Assembly (NCBI GenBank): GCA_020744225.1
Contig: JAGMWG010000008.1
Location: forward strand, 496,001 to 560,000
DNA from: Paraphoma chrysanthemicola
Taxonomy: Eukaryota > Ascomycota > Dothideomycetes > Pleosporales > Phaeosphaeriaceae
Direction of reading: 5' to 3'
DNA: 64,000 nucleotides
Each line of letters opens with the position of its first letter. Position 1 is the first letter of the stretch. A model generated the notes under the pieces. It saw only the letters and a list, made by a program, of their open reading frames with translations, ran no database searches and was not told the origin of the DNA. Of this stretch, positions 51,957 through 61,850 are shown in pieces. A program made the position numbers and the translations under genes.

Positions 51957-54050
51957 AAGGGATGTGAGAGTGATAGTTCCGCGTTGCCCGCCTCGGTGAC
52001 CCAGTTTCCTGCAGCGCTTCGAGCACAAGGTGGACCTTTTTTGTAATGCCACGAGAGTCGGAAGGGGGCTTAGTCGCAGATCACTAGTCGCAGATCAGCT
52101 CAGAACAGTTCAAAATCATATTCGAACGCGGAAAAGGGCTTTGGTTGGTCACATTGGGCACGACAATGTCGCGAGGTAGCTCACAACTGTAACCCGGCAA
52201 TCGGGCCAACAGTCAATAGCTGTTCTTATATAACCATTGACGCAGATAGATCGGGTGAATGCAACTTCTCACTTCAACCTTATAGTGAGAGACCGTCCGG
52301 ACGCTGTAGAGAAGGAACACAATAGTTGAGGCACCCAATGAAACAGCGTCTGGGCTTTCGATCCTTTCAGCGTCCCTGCAAACTCCACCATCCGATTCGA
52401 ACTCCCCATCCGCCCCGTGACTCTCACAAAAACATGTTCGGATGGTGATTCGCTGGTTGGGAAGCTCATCGGGTACCAAATCGACACGGAGGAGTGACTC
52501 AATGGCGCAGAGGCCACTGCTCCTAGCAGATGTGTTCTAACGCTGCTGTCCTGGTGTTTACCAAGAATCGAGTTCCTGCTAATTGTCGTCTGTGTTCCGA
52601 CTAGAATAATCCGAATGCTGATGATTACCCGACGTAGTAGCCGATCTCATGAAGCTAGTCGGCATTAAAGAGAGCATCAAACCTCCCCGCTTACGGGTCT
52701 CAGGCAACTTGTGAATGACCCCTGGAGCGAAGCAGAAGGTATTAATCACGCCAGAAACGCATCGCTCGCTAGCTCCTCCCACACGATTAATGTACCACAC
52801 ACCCTTTACCAACCAACATGGCCGACCTCATCCAATTTCCAAGGGGATTAAGACAACAGGAAATTTTCGCCTAGAGCACGACAGGCTTAGTGTGTCTTGA
52901 TGTGGCTTCCTAGACTGTTATAGTAGCCTCAGTTTCTGCCTTTCCAGCTGTGGCTACTTTATAATCTGGTTCTATTCTCACCAATCGAACCTCAGAACAG
53001 TAACACCTTAAAGAGCAAGCGTTCACTAGTGGTCATTCAAATCGAAACAAGGGGTGGCAGGAGAAGTATCAAGATATTTTGCAGTTCCCATTTTTAACAG
53101 CAGTGAGGAAAGAAGAACGGAAGCAAAGCAAAGTGTCTTTCAGGAAAAGACCAAGGGTATTTCGGAACCAAAACTGTCCTCACTTAAAGACCTGATTCAC
53201 CACCGAAAGCAGAAATGGGATATTGAGCCAGAAGATGAAACTACCTATAAATTTAGGTCTTCGTATTCATTTGTCGTCTGTATGGCCGAACGGCTCCACT
53301 GGCATGGACGTGTCGTGGTTCGATGATACTAAAACAGACAAATGAGTGTCCTGCGAGCTATGTATTTGAATATCTATGCAGATAGACCTCTCCTGATGTA
53401 GTATGGGAATCATGTAGACCTAGACGCGGCAGCGTGCCCTTCAGCGAGCGTGCGTTCTTTCTCGCCGCAGCCTCCACGTGACTCTCACGTTCTGGAGCCG
53501 GCGCACGATCTCCGCAAAGTCAAAACTGCTCCTATCATTTTGCATCAAACGCTGCTTTTGGACAATGATAGGTCGGCCAGCTTCAGTCTGGTCACTATAC
53601 AGGTTCAAGGCACATTAAAGACGACTCATCTACAGGCTGATGCACTACATCGTCTCTTGCGCTATAGGCGATTGCACGAGAGAAGATGATGAGTTCGTGT
53701 TAGATTGGAGGCGTAGAAAGATCTATCAGTACGAAGTACTAGCATTCCGGAGTGGTTCCCCGGCATACATAATTCTGTCCGAACGTCTCCATAAGTGTTC
53801 TTTCGCGCGCGTCGAGAGTACCTCATGATCTACTGTCTTTATTGATCTAGTGCAGTTTCTTTCGCAATCGACACTGAGACTTACACCAGGTGCGGCTCGT
53901 TAGATATGGCGACCCCTGCTACCTCAGCACTCGTGCATAACCGAGCATGCAAGGCAACCACCTCAAAATGCGGCGCAGCCACTTCTCTGGAACCATCACT
54001 CGGGATCTAATCATCAATCACCCACAGAATTTGCACAGCTTTTCCACATC
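51957..54050. other. Gene-poor stretch with repeat copy 2
   Basis: About 2.1 kb with no intact gene. Several AT-richer segments carry short open frames; one at 53054-53326 is Lys/Glu-rich (SSEERRTEAKQSVFQEKTKG) and could be an exon remnant but has no splice partner. Near 52075-52100 the 12-base unit AGTCGCAGATCA occurs twice. The right copy of the diverged direct repeat occupies 53413-53982 and ends ~70 bases before the next gene. Confidence 0.45.
53413..53982 (+). repeat. Diverged dispersed direct repeat, copy 2
   Basis: Partner of 47350-47934, same orientation. Long alignable blocks end at GCGCAGCCAC (53973-53982). Two consecutive open frames in this copy (53450-53689 and 53640-53828) have protein-like composition (FSLVTIQVQGTLKTTHLQAD, DEFVLDWRRRKIYQYEVLAF), so the repeat may derive from a formerly coding sequence. 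It sits directly upstream of the F-box-like gene at 54051 and may supply part of its promoter. Confidence 0.7.
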
Positions 54051-55373
54051 ATGTCCTGGAATCTGAATCTTTGCATGCAATACTGGGACAAGGTCCTTGT
54101 ACCCTTCCACTACTTTGTCAAACCAGAGCCGCAACCTACCTTAACATCCACCTACTTGCGCTTTCCCTTCTTGCACCTACCTATCGATCTGCAGCTCATC
54201 GTCTTCGAGCATTGCGACGCCCCAACGTTGTTTTGGCTAATGCAGACGTGTACGCGCACACGTCGTTCAGCAACGAAGCTGTTCTGGGAGAACGCTCGTA
54301 CGGATCATTGGTATCACTGTGCCGACGATTCGCTATTCGATCACCGTCCTCGCACCTACACCTTCTTGCAATACTGCCCTAAATTCGCGGCTCGGATTAC
54401 GAATGTTGAGATCGAGCTGATAAGGATCGAGCTCTATTTCTCTGAGGACCATCGAGCGAGCACAGCCACAAAGGCGAAAACTTTCTGGGATAAGCTAGAG
54501 ACTATTTTCCCTTCTGTCAGAGCCGTGACTCTGACCGGCTGCACACCACGACAACCCTGTCCGCCTCCACCGGGGGAGTCAGACGAAGAGTACTCCACTA
54601 TCGAGACTGCTGTGCAATGCGCACCTACACATATTGCAATTTATGTTGCTTTTGTGCCTTTCCCAGGGTTTAATTGCAGCAAACCACCTCGCAACAGTCT
54701 GTGGCAAGTTCCAATTGCCTCGAAGCCAATGTGGCGAATGCTAGATGCCGATTGGAAACCAACTCGAGTCCTGCTCCCTGACCGCAAATGGTCAATATCT
54801 CCGTTAGGAGATTACCTAACGTTCACTCGTCGATATCATTCTCTGTCCCTCGAATTACGTGGGATAGAGTGGCTGATGATTGAATCGTACGCACGTTACG
54901 CGGTGCACGGGACCATACATTGTCCGCACCTGGACTGCTCTGCGACATACACGCAGAGAGAATCGTGGCAGCAACATCTCGCCTCTGGTCATGGACGTTT
55001 CGATATCATACGTCAATCGGAAAGAGACCATATGATGGAACTCGTCTGCTACAGACATACTCCTGAATTTGAAAGACTATCTATCGAGGCGCGCCACCAG
55101 CGCCTTGAGACACAGTATTTAGAGGTGGCAAAAATCAGGAGGAGAGTCGGTCATGGCTGGGGGCCTCCAGGTAGCGAGCAGAGGCGGCTCTTCGAAGAAG
55201 AATTCAAGGCACAATTGCGAGAGGAAAGCCTCTTTGCTCCAGAAGAGCCAGTTCCGGGTGGAAGGGATCCTACAATCGAGGCCATTTGTAACCTTGCTTT
55301 GTGGTTTGATCGCACTCACGTTTATCATGGCTGTGGAGATTCTGACAGCGGACACATCTGCTATGAGGGATGA
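54051..55373 (+). CDS. F-box-like protein with a C2H2-type finger
   Basis: A single exon of 440 residues. An F-box-like segment spans ~37-85 (FLHLPIDLQLIVFEHCDAPT, LFWLMQTCTRTRRSATKLFW), as in many fungal 2EXR/F-box-type proteins. Near residues 288-311 a lone zinc-finger-like motif is visible: CPHLDCSATYTQRESWQQHL followed by ASGHG, with Cys-x4-Cys and His-x4-His spacing. The C-terminal part is charged and helical. Genes of this kind are numerous and lineage-specific in Dothideomycetes. A role in substrate recognition is inferred; target unknown. The repeat copy ending at 53982 forms its upstream region. Confidence 0.72.
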   Translation: MSWNLNLCMQYWDKVLVPFHYFVKPEPQPTLTSTYLRFPFLHLPIDLQLIVFEHCDAPTLFWLMQTCTRTRRSATKLFWENARTDHWYHCADDSLFDHRPRTYTFLQYCPKFAARITNVEIELIRIELYFSEDHRASTATKAKTFWDKLETIFPSVRAVTLTGCTPRQPCPPPPGESDEEYSTIETAVQCAPTHIAIYVAFVPFPGFNCSKPPRNSLWQVPIASKPMWRMLDADWKPTRVLLPDRKWSISPLGDYLTFTRRYHSLSLELRGIEWLMIESYARYAVHGTIHCPHLDCSATYTQRESWQQHLASGHGRFDIIRQSERDHMMELVCYRHTPEFERLSIEARHQRLETQYLEVAKIRRRVGHGWGPPGSEQRRLFEEEFKAQLREESLFAPEEPVPGGRDPTIEAICNLALWFDRTHVYHGCGDSDSGHICYEG

Positions 55374-55757
55374 TAATTGAGACGAAATGGCTCTGGATCT
55401 TGGGGGTGAATAGCACATGTCCCAGAGGCCCAGCGAGGGTATCGCTACGTTCGGCACAGTCACAGTTCCAACAGCCAAGTTTGCCTCGTAACAGTAGCAT
55501 GTTACCTCGGTAGATTACTACGGTAAGGCGACGTTGCAAGAGCTTGATTTCAGTGTCTCAGACATACAATTCGATCATGTCCTATCAGTTTCTAGGCATA
55601 TGCGGCCTGTCTCTTGTCCACACACACTCCAAGGATATCCCAATACTGTCGATTGTGAACTCTGTTGGAGTGATTGGCAGCCATGCCCATGATTAGCGTG
55701 TGTCTTTCTCCAAACAGTGACCTTCCACTTGATCCCCGCAGATTGAGCTGTACGTCT
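55374..55757. other. Convergent intergenic region with an open coding-like stretch
   Basis: About 380 bases. On the minus strand 55592-55834 reads as coding (ESVIEDVQLNLRGSSGRSLF, NHSNRVHNRQYWDILGVCVD), in a different frame from the gene that overlaps its upper end. It may be the last exon of that gene, but I found no intron that keeps the frame. Confidence 0.4.
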
Positions 55758-56417
55758 TCAATAACTGATTCGTGCGTGCAAACTCGGCGGAGACACGGGT
55801 GGCATCTCAACGTCGAGTGGCATTGTGCTGGCAAAAACCCACCTTCTTCGCATCTGATTTTGGTAAAGCACGTTCTTCCACCGGGCGAAAGCAGTCCTCG
55901 AGCAACCGGTCTGTTCTAATTGTACGGTCGGTCTAACGTCGATACCGAGCCAATCGATCTTTCGAAGACCAAGGATACGCTTGTCTTTCAGCGCATTCGC
56001 CAGATTTCGGGTCAGCAATTCGACTTGTTTTTCGTTGAGATGGTCGTCTCGAACGGCGAAGCCTAGCTTCAGGTACGATCGTGCAGGCAGGAAGGGCCAA
56101 GCAAATTGCTTCTGAGTTGTTTCCGTGCCTTGTTTTGACGAAAGGGCAATGCGACGTTCATTGGTGAACAACGGCCGAAACTGAGATGCGGTCGATTCCC
56201 GGCCTGGGACCATGCGTATACGCTGGTTGATTTGTGTGGTCGAGAACGGTCGCGAGCCATTGGTGGCAGCGAAGTCAGTCAGTGAGTCGGGCAATGCTTG
56301 TGTGAAGGATATCGAACCCGGTGAGTCTATTTGTGAATCGACTGGCCATGCGCTGATCATCTCGTACAGTCTTTTAGTGGATTTGATCCTGATATCCGTC
56401 CTCAGGCTCTCGAACAT
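55758..56417 (-). CDS. Hypothetical protein, C-terminus unresolved
   Basis: An open frame of 219 residues starting MFESLRTDIRIKSTKRLYEM. It contains SISFTQALPDSLTDFAATNG, AWPFLPARSYLKLGFAVRDD and LGLRKIDWLGIDVRPTVQLE, which look like genuine protein. The final ~25 residues after NQMRRR are less convincing and probably intron read-through (a GTGGGT donor lies there), with the real end perhaps at 55592. No domain, signal peptide or membrane segment is recognised. Lineage-specific protein; function unknown. Confidence 0.5.
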   Translation of the reverse strand: MFESLRTDIRIKSTKRLYEMISAWPVDSQIDSPGSISFTQALPDSLTDFAATNGSRPFSTTQINQRIRMVPGRESTASQFRPLFTNERRIALSSKQGTETTQKQFAWPFLPARSYLKLGFAVRDDHLNEKQVELLTRNLANALKDKRILGLRKIDWLGIDVRPTVQLEQTGCSRTAFARWKNVLYQNQMRRRWVFASTMPLDVEMPPVSPPSLHARISY

Positions 56418-56579
56418 GATGTTTTTCTAGCCTGCTTCAAAGAGAACGGGGTTGCCCTGCTAGTGCCTCTGAGGCCGTCCGTGCGCTGAGGCAGTAGCAC
56501 CGGGTCTAGTCCGTTACATACGGTACCTCAATAAGGCCAGTCTGGGGCGGAACATCATCATCAGTTGTGGAGGGCCCAA

Positions 56580-56979
56580 ATGCGAAGCCTACAATTTCAT
56601 GACTGGAACGAATCGCGAGCTCTGGATTTCGAATCAGCCACAGATGCGGCGTTTATGTATCTCATGAACCTTGACGGTGAAGATGAGCTCGTGCTCGAGA
56701 AAGGGAATATGAATAACCCCGAGACAAGTTCACCGAGTAACTATTAGAAAGTCTGAATCGAGAAAGACCTATGTCCCGTTCGTGGTTACGACGGTACTCA
56801 GACCGTGGTTTTCGATTTTCGTCAAGGTGCAAATCACCGCGGCAGAACCGTACGAGTCGGGCCGCGCTGCTACCAAAGTAGAGGCTGTTAAGAAGGAATG
56901 TAGCATCCACGAGCCAGCATTTGGAGCGGACCGAGCCACGATAGCGCCTTGCCATGCGGAAGCTCGCTCGGCTTATTGA
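56580..56979 (+). CDS. Tentative two-exon small protein
   Basis: Exons 56580-56676 and 56729-56979 join in phase across a 52-nt intron (GTGAAG..ACAAG with a GAATAAC branch-like site) into 115 residues. The sequence starts MRSLQFHDWNESRALDFESA, continues TYVPFVVTTVLRPWFSIFVK and ATKVEAVKKECSIHEPAFGA. Both parts have protein-like composition, but the acceptor is weak and no family is recognised. A frameshifted relic is an equally fair reading. Confidence 0.32.
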
Positions 56980-57454
56980 CCAGCGATACGATCAAGCGTG
57001 ATAGGAATTCCTTGGATGTTCTTGAGTGCAGCTAACTATGATTTTGAACTAACGCTAGCTCGCCGTTAGGTGAATGCCCGCAGTCCGCCTTGAAATCTTC
57101 ATCGGCTTCATATCTTTTCAGGTACACCAGAATCTAGTTGCTAGCTCAGTTCAGTGAATAGGATGACAGTATTACTATCGGTCGCAGACCTACCCTGAGA
57201 GAGTCTATACCCACGACTGCTTCCCGAGGTCTGTCTGGGCTGCGGAACACTTCCTACCTATACTATATGACTGGGTATACACCATTTAGCACTCAGAGGG
57301 TTAGTACATTTTTTTGACCGATTTCCTGACCGTTCTACCAATCAAGCGGAGGTACGACACCACATGAAGGTGAGAGATCGCGTCGGCAACCTCCATCTCA
57401 ATTACTAGGATCCCTTCAAGTCGTATTCGTAACGCTGTGCCGAAGGATTGACCG

Positions 57455-57753
57455 ATGGCTACCGTTTCACGAAGAGCAGACCATGTGCAATTCTTCGTAA
57501 ATCGTGGCTTAGACATCCAAGGATGCGCACGTAAGTCTACTTGGCAGATAATCGTGCTAATTGGGGAAGGTCCGACTTTTGGCTCACTCTACGAATGGGG
57601 CTGGCTAACGATAAAGCTGGCACCCATTTGGCCGTGGCAGCCTAGTAAGCATATACATGAGGGGTTAAGCCTTACGCGGCGGCTTTTTTCGTTGCTTATG
57701 CTGGTGAGGTAGGGAATCTGGAACACACTGTTCGAAAGTGCCACCGTATTTGA
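57455..57753 (+). pseudogene. Degenerate ankyrin-repeat gene relic
   Basis: Two ankyrin-like pieces survive in different frames: HVQFFVNRGLDIQG just after an ATG at 57455, followed by a consensus GTAAGT, and FFVAYAGEVGNLEHTVRKC near 57680-57750, which has the AAxxGxxxxVxxLL-type helix pattern. Stops and frame changes separate them and no single open frame covers both. It looks like the remains of an ankyrin-repeat gene like the intact one at 50931. Confidence 0.4.
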
Positions 57754-58506
57754 GCTTCCAATTCGGCTGAACATTATTCGCTTGCCCGTTTATGGTTATT
57801 GAGGTACGAGATTGAGGCAACTGGGTTGAATTCTTGTTTCCCAATTCAGAGTCGTGGTCTTGCCATGACGCAGCCTTTGCTAACGAATGGTAAAAGCCTC
57901 ATGCTATGTAATACTACCTAGGTATGTACGCTTGGACGTGCTTCCTAAAGCTTGCTTACAGCTCTTAGTACAGATTCAGAGCGGACGGAGACCCCGTGCC
58001 GGCCATACTGTCTGATATGCACCCTGCTGAGCTAAATGGTTCAATATTCTTTCCCTCTATCAAGCGCGCCTCAAAGGTTCACTGCGAATGAATGGGGGTT
58101 CCTCCCGTGTCAAGTACGACTTTGAAGTTTGTTCCGCTGAATAGACAGACTTATATGTGACCGTATCAACAGTTCCCAAGTGATCAGATTCGAATTCATC
58201 GCGGTTGAGTTGGACCGTTCATCGGCGTTTTGGAACAGAGCAGGGAGGGAATCGGCCCCTCTGAGGATGTGCTCACCGCACGTTGGAGCTATCGAACCTC
58301 ATATTCAACCGAAATTGAGCCAATTCATCCTAGTATCATGGCTTACTGCATCAAGCCTCAGTGAGCCATCTACTGATAGAGGAGTTTCATCCGATGTAGC
58401 TGTTAGGATGACCGGTGACATCTGATGCCGTCAAGTCGTGAAGATAGAATTCTTGTGCCGGCAGTTCGTAAGCCAATCGATTCGACCATATACAGCTTGC
58501 GAGAAG

Positions 58507-58514
58507 TATAAGTA
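58507..58514 (+). promoter_or_regulatory. TATA-like box of the small secreted protein gene
   Basis: TATAAGTA, ~118 bases before the ATG at 58625, followed by a CT-rich leader with repeated CATCA/CTTC motifs. The same AGTATAAGTA core precedes the other small secreted protein gene at 18582. Confidence 0.5.
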
Positions 58515-58624
58515 TGACCGTCGAAGACCTCAGTCTCTCTCATCACTTCTATCCACATCAACATCTTCAGCCAACAATCAATCATCTCTACCTTCTCGCG
58601 AGGACTTCTATATCTACCGCCATC

Positions 58625-59377
58625 ATGCACTTCTCCAAGATCAGCTGCTTGAGCTTTCTCGCTCTTGCCAATTCCGCTATCGCAGCCCCTACTCCAATCG
58701 AAAATGTAGAGACTTCGATGGAAGTGAACCAGGTAATACGGCCCATTCAAGACAACGCAAATGCACACGCTGAACTGCATGAAGGATGCCAATGTTCTTG
58801 CTAAACGCTTTGGTCCCATCGTCATTGTGCTGGCCAAGGTGATTGGGGGCCAGCTTCTTGCAGGTGCCGCGAAAGCTGGGGTCGACATCGCGAAGGCCAA
58901 CCTTGAGCCTAAAGGGCCTGAATACTCGGACTTTGATGCTGTAGGTCAATACCATACCAAGTGGATTTCCCGCTGACAAGCCAATCTAGGCCCGCAAGGC
59001 CTTCACGCAGGAATTGGCCAAAGATCTCTATGAGAAAAGATACCCTGCCAGTGTCAAGGGCATTGCTTGCTACAATGGCCCCTACGAATTCAGCAATGGT
59101 GCCAACTATGAAGGTCCTATCAATGTCAAGTTCAAGTGGGACATTTACAATACTGAGTAAGGCTCTGCGTTCTCACTGACTGGTTGAACCTCTTCTGACA
59201 GCGCGTAATAGTTACGACTGCTTTGAAATGATCTCTGGCAGTGTGACTAACAAAGGTGATGGAGGATACATCAACGTGAGCTATCTCTCATATTCATATG
59301 ACACTCCGAGGCTAACAACTCTGAAGACTGCCGAGTACGGAACGTGCAGCTTTCATTCTGGAACATATACTTGCTAA
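58625..59377 (+). CDS. Small secreted cysteine-containing protein, effector candidate
   Basis: Five exons, 58625-58732, 58785-58940, 58990-59156, 59212-59275 and 59327-59377, join in phase into 181 residues. A signal peptide (1-20, ending SAIAAP) and a short propeptide-like segment lead into an Ala/Gly/Val-rich amphipathic helix (RFGPIVIVLAKVIGGQLLAG, AAKAGVDIAK), then a globular part with FTQELAKDLYEKRYP, ACYNGPYEFSNGANYEGP, DYDCFEMISG and EYGTCSFHSGTYTC. Four cysteines near the C-terminus can form two disulfides. Intron sizes are 49-55 nt. The fourth exon uses the second of two AG sites, because the first would give an immediate stop. Function unknown; extracellular location and effector-like character are inferences. 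Confidence 0.75.
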
Positions 59378-60046
59378 TCGTCAAGGTCATGTTCTAACCA
59401 AAGCTCGTGAATACTCTTTAGGCTATGTTGCTGAACAGAGATCATGAGGATTGTTTCGGATGGGCAGAGTGATCACAGTCGGAGTGATGTGGATCAGTTT
59501 AATAGAACTATGGTAGGAAAAAAGAGCGGAAGGAAGTGCACATGTCACCAAACCGCCAGCCTCGGTACCTGACGAACAACTTATATAGTTGCAATAAAGC
59601 TGAATTTTGCTCATCACTGCTTTTGGACTCCGGTCGTGAAGATCTAAGGTCAACTAACCACGTAAGCTATTTTCCTAACAAGTGCCATGATTGCCTGCAC
59701 CAAGTCTGTCTATTCTGGCGGCATGCTTCTGCGGTGGTGATGGGAGATACATGCCATACTGGCCGATCCCCGCTCTTGTATGGTTTTGCCATTTTCGCTG
59801 GCTACCACTCATCAAAGCAGAGATATCGACGCTATGCGGAGTCACTATATTGTCTGCATCCAGACTCGAGGGCTACGAATTTACTTTTCATCAGGTAATC
59901 AATGAGCACAAGGAAGCGAATGCAAAGTCCCTACCCTAGCATTGCAGTGGGATTGGGTGTTTAAAGAAGTTATGACAAGATAACTCTCTTGGGCTTCTTC
60001 CTGAACAAGTGAGACTTTCAAATCTCTTAGACTGACCTCGACTTGA
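59378..60046. other. Convergent intergenic region
   Basis: About 670 bases between the secreted protein gene and the 3' end of the Rqt4/TRIP4-like gene. A 120-codon open frame at 59536-59898 has no supporting feature. This gap marks the return to conserved genes. Confidence 0.4.
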
Positions 60047-61648
60047 TCATTTCAAACCGTCCATCTCCAGACCAACATTGTCTGCTCGCCCACCGAAGAC
60101 ACCTCCATCAAGAATCCATTGTTCATTATCATCGTTATCATCCTGAACTCTTCTCCAGGTCTGCTTTCGGTCGCCTTCCTTTTCCTTTCCTTTGCTCTCT
60201 GCCACTTTGATCGTGGGCCGAATCAGACCGCCCAGTAGCGGATTGCGACTAAAAGCACCGCTGCCGCTCGAGATAGCGCCATGCTCGACAGGTAACAAAG
60301 TTGGCTCAGGTGGCTCATCTTCGCTCTCGGGTGTGCCAGGGCGGTCCGCAGCTGCCATGCGCCGCACAATCTTGCCACCCACCAAGTCGATGCTGGCCAC
60401 GACTTTGCGCTTCTCATAATCTGGTCGTGCGTTCCACTCTTGCTCCCGGAGAGCCTTTTGCTGACGCTTCAGCTGCATTGCGCGCTCTGATGGTGACGCC
60501 CACATACTGAGGCCAGCAGTCGTGGTTTCAAAGTCTGCGGCTTCGTCGTGGACCTGCGTTCGCTTTGCATTTTGTGCTTGGAAGGCAAGAAGCTTATCTC
60601 GGTGCTGCTTGGCTTTGGCGAGTTTCTCGCTCTCCGAGTCGACATCTGAAGCTGGGTTGGATGACAGCGGTGTGGTCGATCTTGGTGTTGAGAATGGTCG
60701 TGGTGCGAGCGCAACGTCAGCACGCTTTTGAGTTGCATTGTTCGCAGCCATTTTCTCCTTTCCACGCTCGTCACGCAGAATGCGAACCATGGACTGGATC
60801 TCTGAAGAGCTGAGGAGTGGTGTATTGCAGAAGGTGCATGGGCCAATGCCTTCCTTCACACAGATGATCTTACCGCAGTTAAGACAGTTGGGCGCCGCAA
60901 CAAGAAGCGGATGTCGCGTGGCCATGCAATTACAATTCCGTTTACTGCTGTCTTGGGCAGCCAAAGTGGGGTTTGTTTGAATCTCTAAAGCTCTAATGGC
61001 AGATTCGAGGTCGTTCAGCGCAGTGCTCGCGCCATGCATGGGCGTTCCTCCAGCTAAGCTGACTTTGGCTTTGGGCTTGGGTGACGAATTTCGAGAGGCT
61101 TTGGTATCCGAGATCAATTGCCCTGCTGCGGAAGGTGGAAGTTTTGCTGGTGGCGGTGCAGGTGAGATGCCACGCGATTTGGGAGTCGCTGCCCCCGATG
61201 ACGTTCCTGTCTTTGGTTTTTGCACGGCGTCTGGCGTGTCGGACAACCCAAATACATTGACCTTAGTAGCTTTACTTCTGGAGCTCCCCGCCATATAATC
61301 TTCCTCGTCTTTCTTCCGGTACGCGCCCGATAGGTCGCCAAAATTATCTGGCTGTCTTGGTGGCGGTAGCTTCCCTAGAGGGGCCTTCTTCTTGCGGGGC
61401 TTGGCCTTGGGTACCTCAGAACGATCGCTTGATGACGCATTCTGGATAGAGCTTTTGGGCTTCCTCCTGTTATTGAATGACGTGATGAACTCCAAAGCTT
61501 GCGGACTGTCGCCGAGTAAGTTCTGGAGATGTTCTGCTGCCTCAGCATTGGACAGCGAGTCAGTATAAGATATAATCTGCTTCAGCGACTCTTCGTCCAA
61601 AGGCAGGAGCTTTGAGAGCTGGGGTAATGCCCAGGTTGAGATATCCAT
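60047..61648 (-). CDS. ASC-1/TRIP4-type zinc finger protein, Rqt4-like
   Basis: A single exon of 533 residues. The N-terminal ~60 residues form a CUE-like helical module (LPQLSKLLPLDEESLKQIIS, NAEAAEHLQNLLGDSPQALE). A Lys/Pro/Ser-rich linker follows, then the C2HC5 zinc finger at ~239-274 (CNCMATRHPLL, CLNCGKIICVKEGIGPCTFC). Charged helices and a C-terminal LVGGKIVRRM and EQWILDGGVFGG complete it. This is the layout of human TRIP4 and yeast Rqt4, a subunit of the RQT/ASCC helicase complex that splits stalled, ubiquitinated ribosomes. It overlaps nothing and lies ~200 bases from a divergent cyclophilin gene. Confidence 0.87.
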   Translation of the reverse strand: MDISTWALPQLSKLLPLDEESLKQIISYTDSLSNAEAAEHLQNLLGDSPQALEFITSFNNRRKPKSSIQNASSSDRSEVPKAKPRKKKAPLGKLPPPRQPDNFGDLSGAYRKKDEEDYMAGSSRSKATKVNVFGLSDTPDAVQKPKTGTSSGAATPKSRGISPAPPPAKLPPSAAGQLISDTKASRNSSPKPKAKVSLAGGTPMHGASTALNDLESAIRALEIQTNPTLAAQDSSKRNCNCMATRHPLLVAAPNCLNCGKIICVKEGIGPCTFCNTPLLSSSEIQSMVRILRDERGKEKMAANNATQKRADVALAPRPFSTPRSTTPLSSNPASDVDSESEKLAKAKQHRDKLLAFQAQNAKRTQVHDEAADFETTTAGLSMWASPSERAMQLKRQQKALREQEWNARPDYEKRKVVASIDLVGGKIVRRMAAADRPGTPESEDEPPEPTLLPVEHGAISSGSGAFSRNPLLGGLIRPTIKVAESKGKEKEGDRKQTWRRVQDDNDDNEQWILDGGVFGGRADNVGLEMDGLK

Positions 61649-61850
61649 GCTTGGTGTTGTTTGGAAAGTGACGTGAGGTAAGTAGTACTACGCACTTCCT
61701 CTGAATCATCACTTGAAGCGAATGAGTCGAGTGGCTGATGAGGCTAGTGGGCTGTGGCTGAGTTGGCCCGTGCGTTTCTCACTTTCGTGGAGAAAGTTAC
61801 CAGTTACCATCACAGTCCTCAACCCCGCTTCCAAACCTCCACCACACAAG
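61649..61850. promoter_or_regulatory. Divergent promoter of the Rqt4-like and cyclophilin genes
   Basis: Only 202 bases separate the two divergent start codons, so both core promoters must overlap here. No TATA box is visible. Confidence 0.5.

Larger units (their letters stand above)
56418..58624. other. Gene-poor stretch with gene remnants
   Basis: About 2.2 kb. It contains a tentative two-exon small gene (56580-56979), an ankyrin-like relic (57455-57753) and the promoter of the secreted protein gene at 58625. Outside these, open frames are short and unsupported. Confidence 0.45.
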
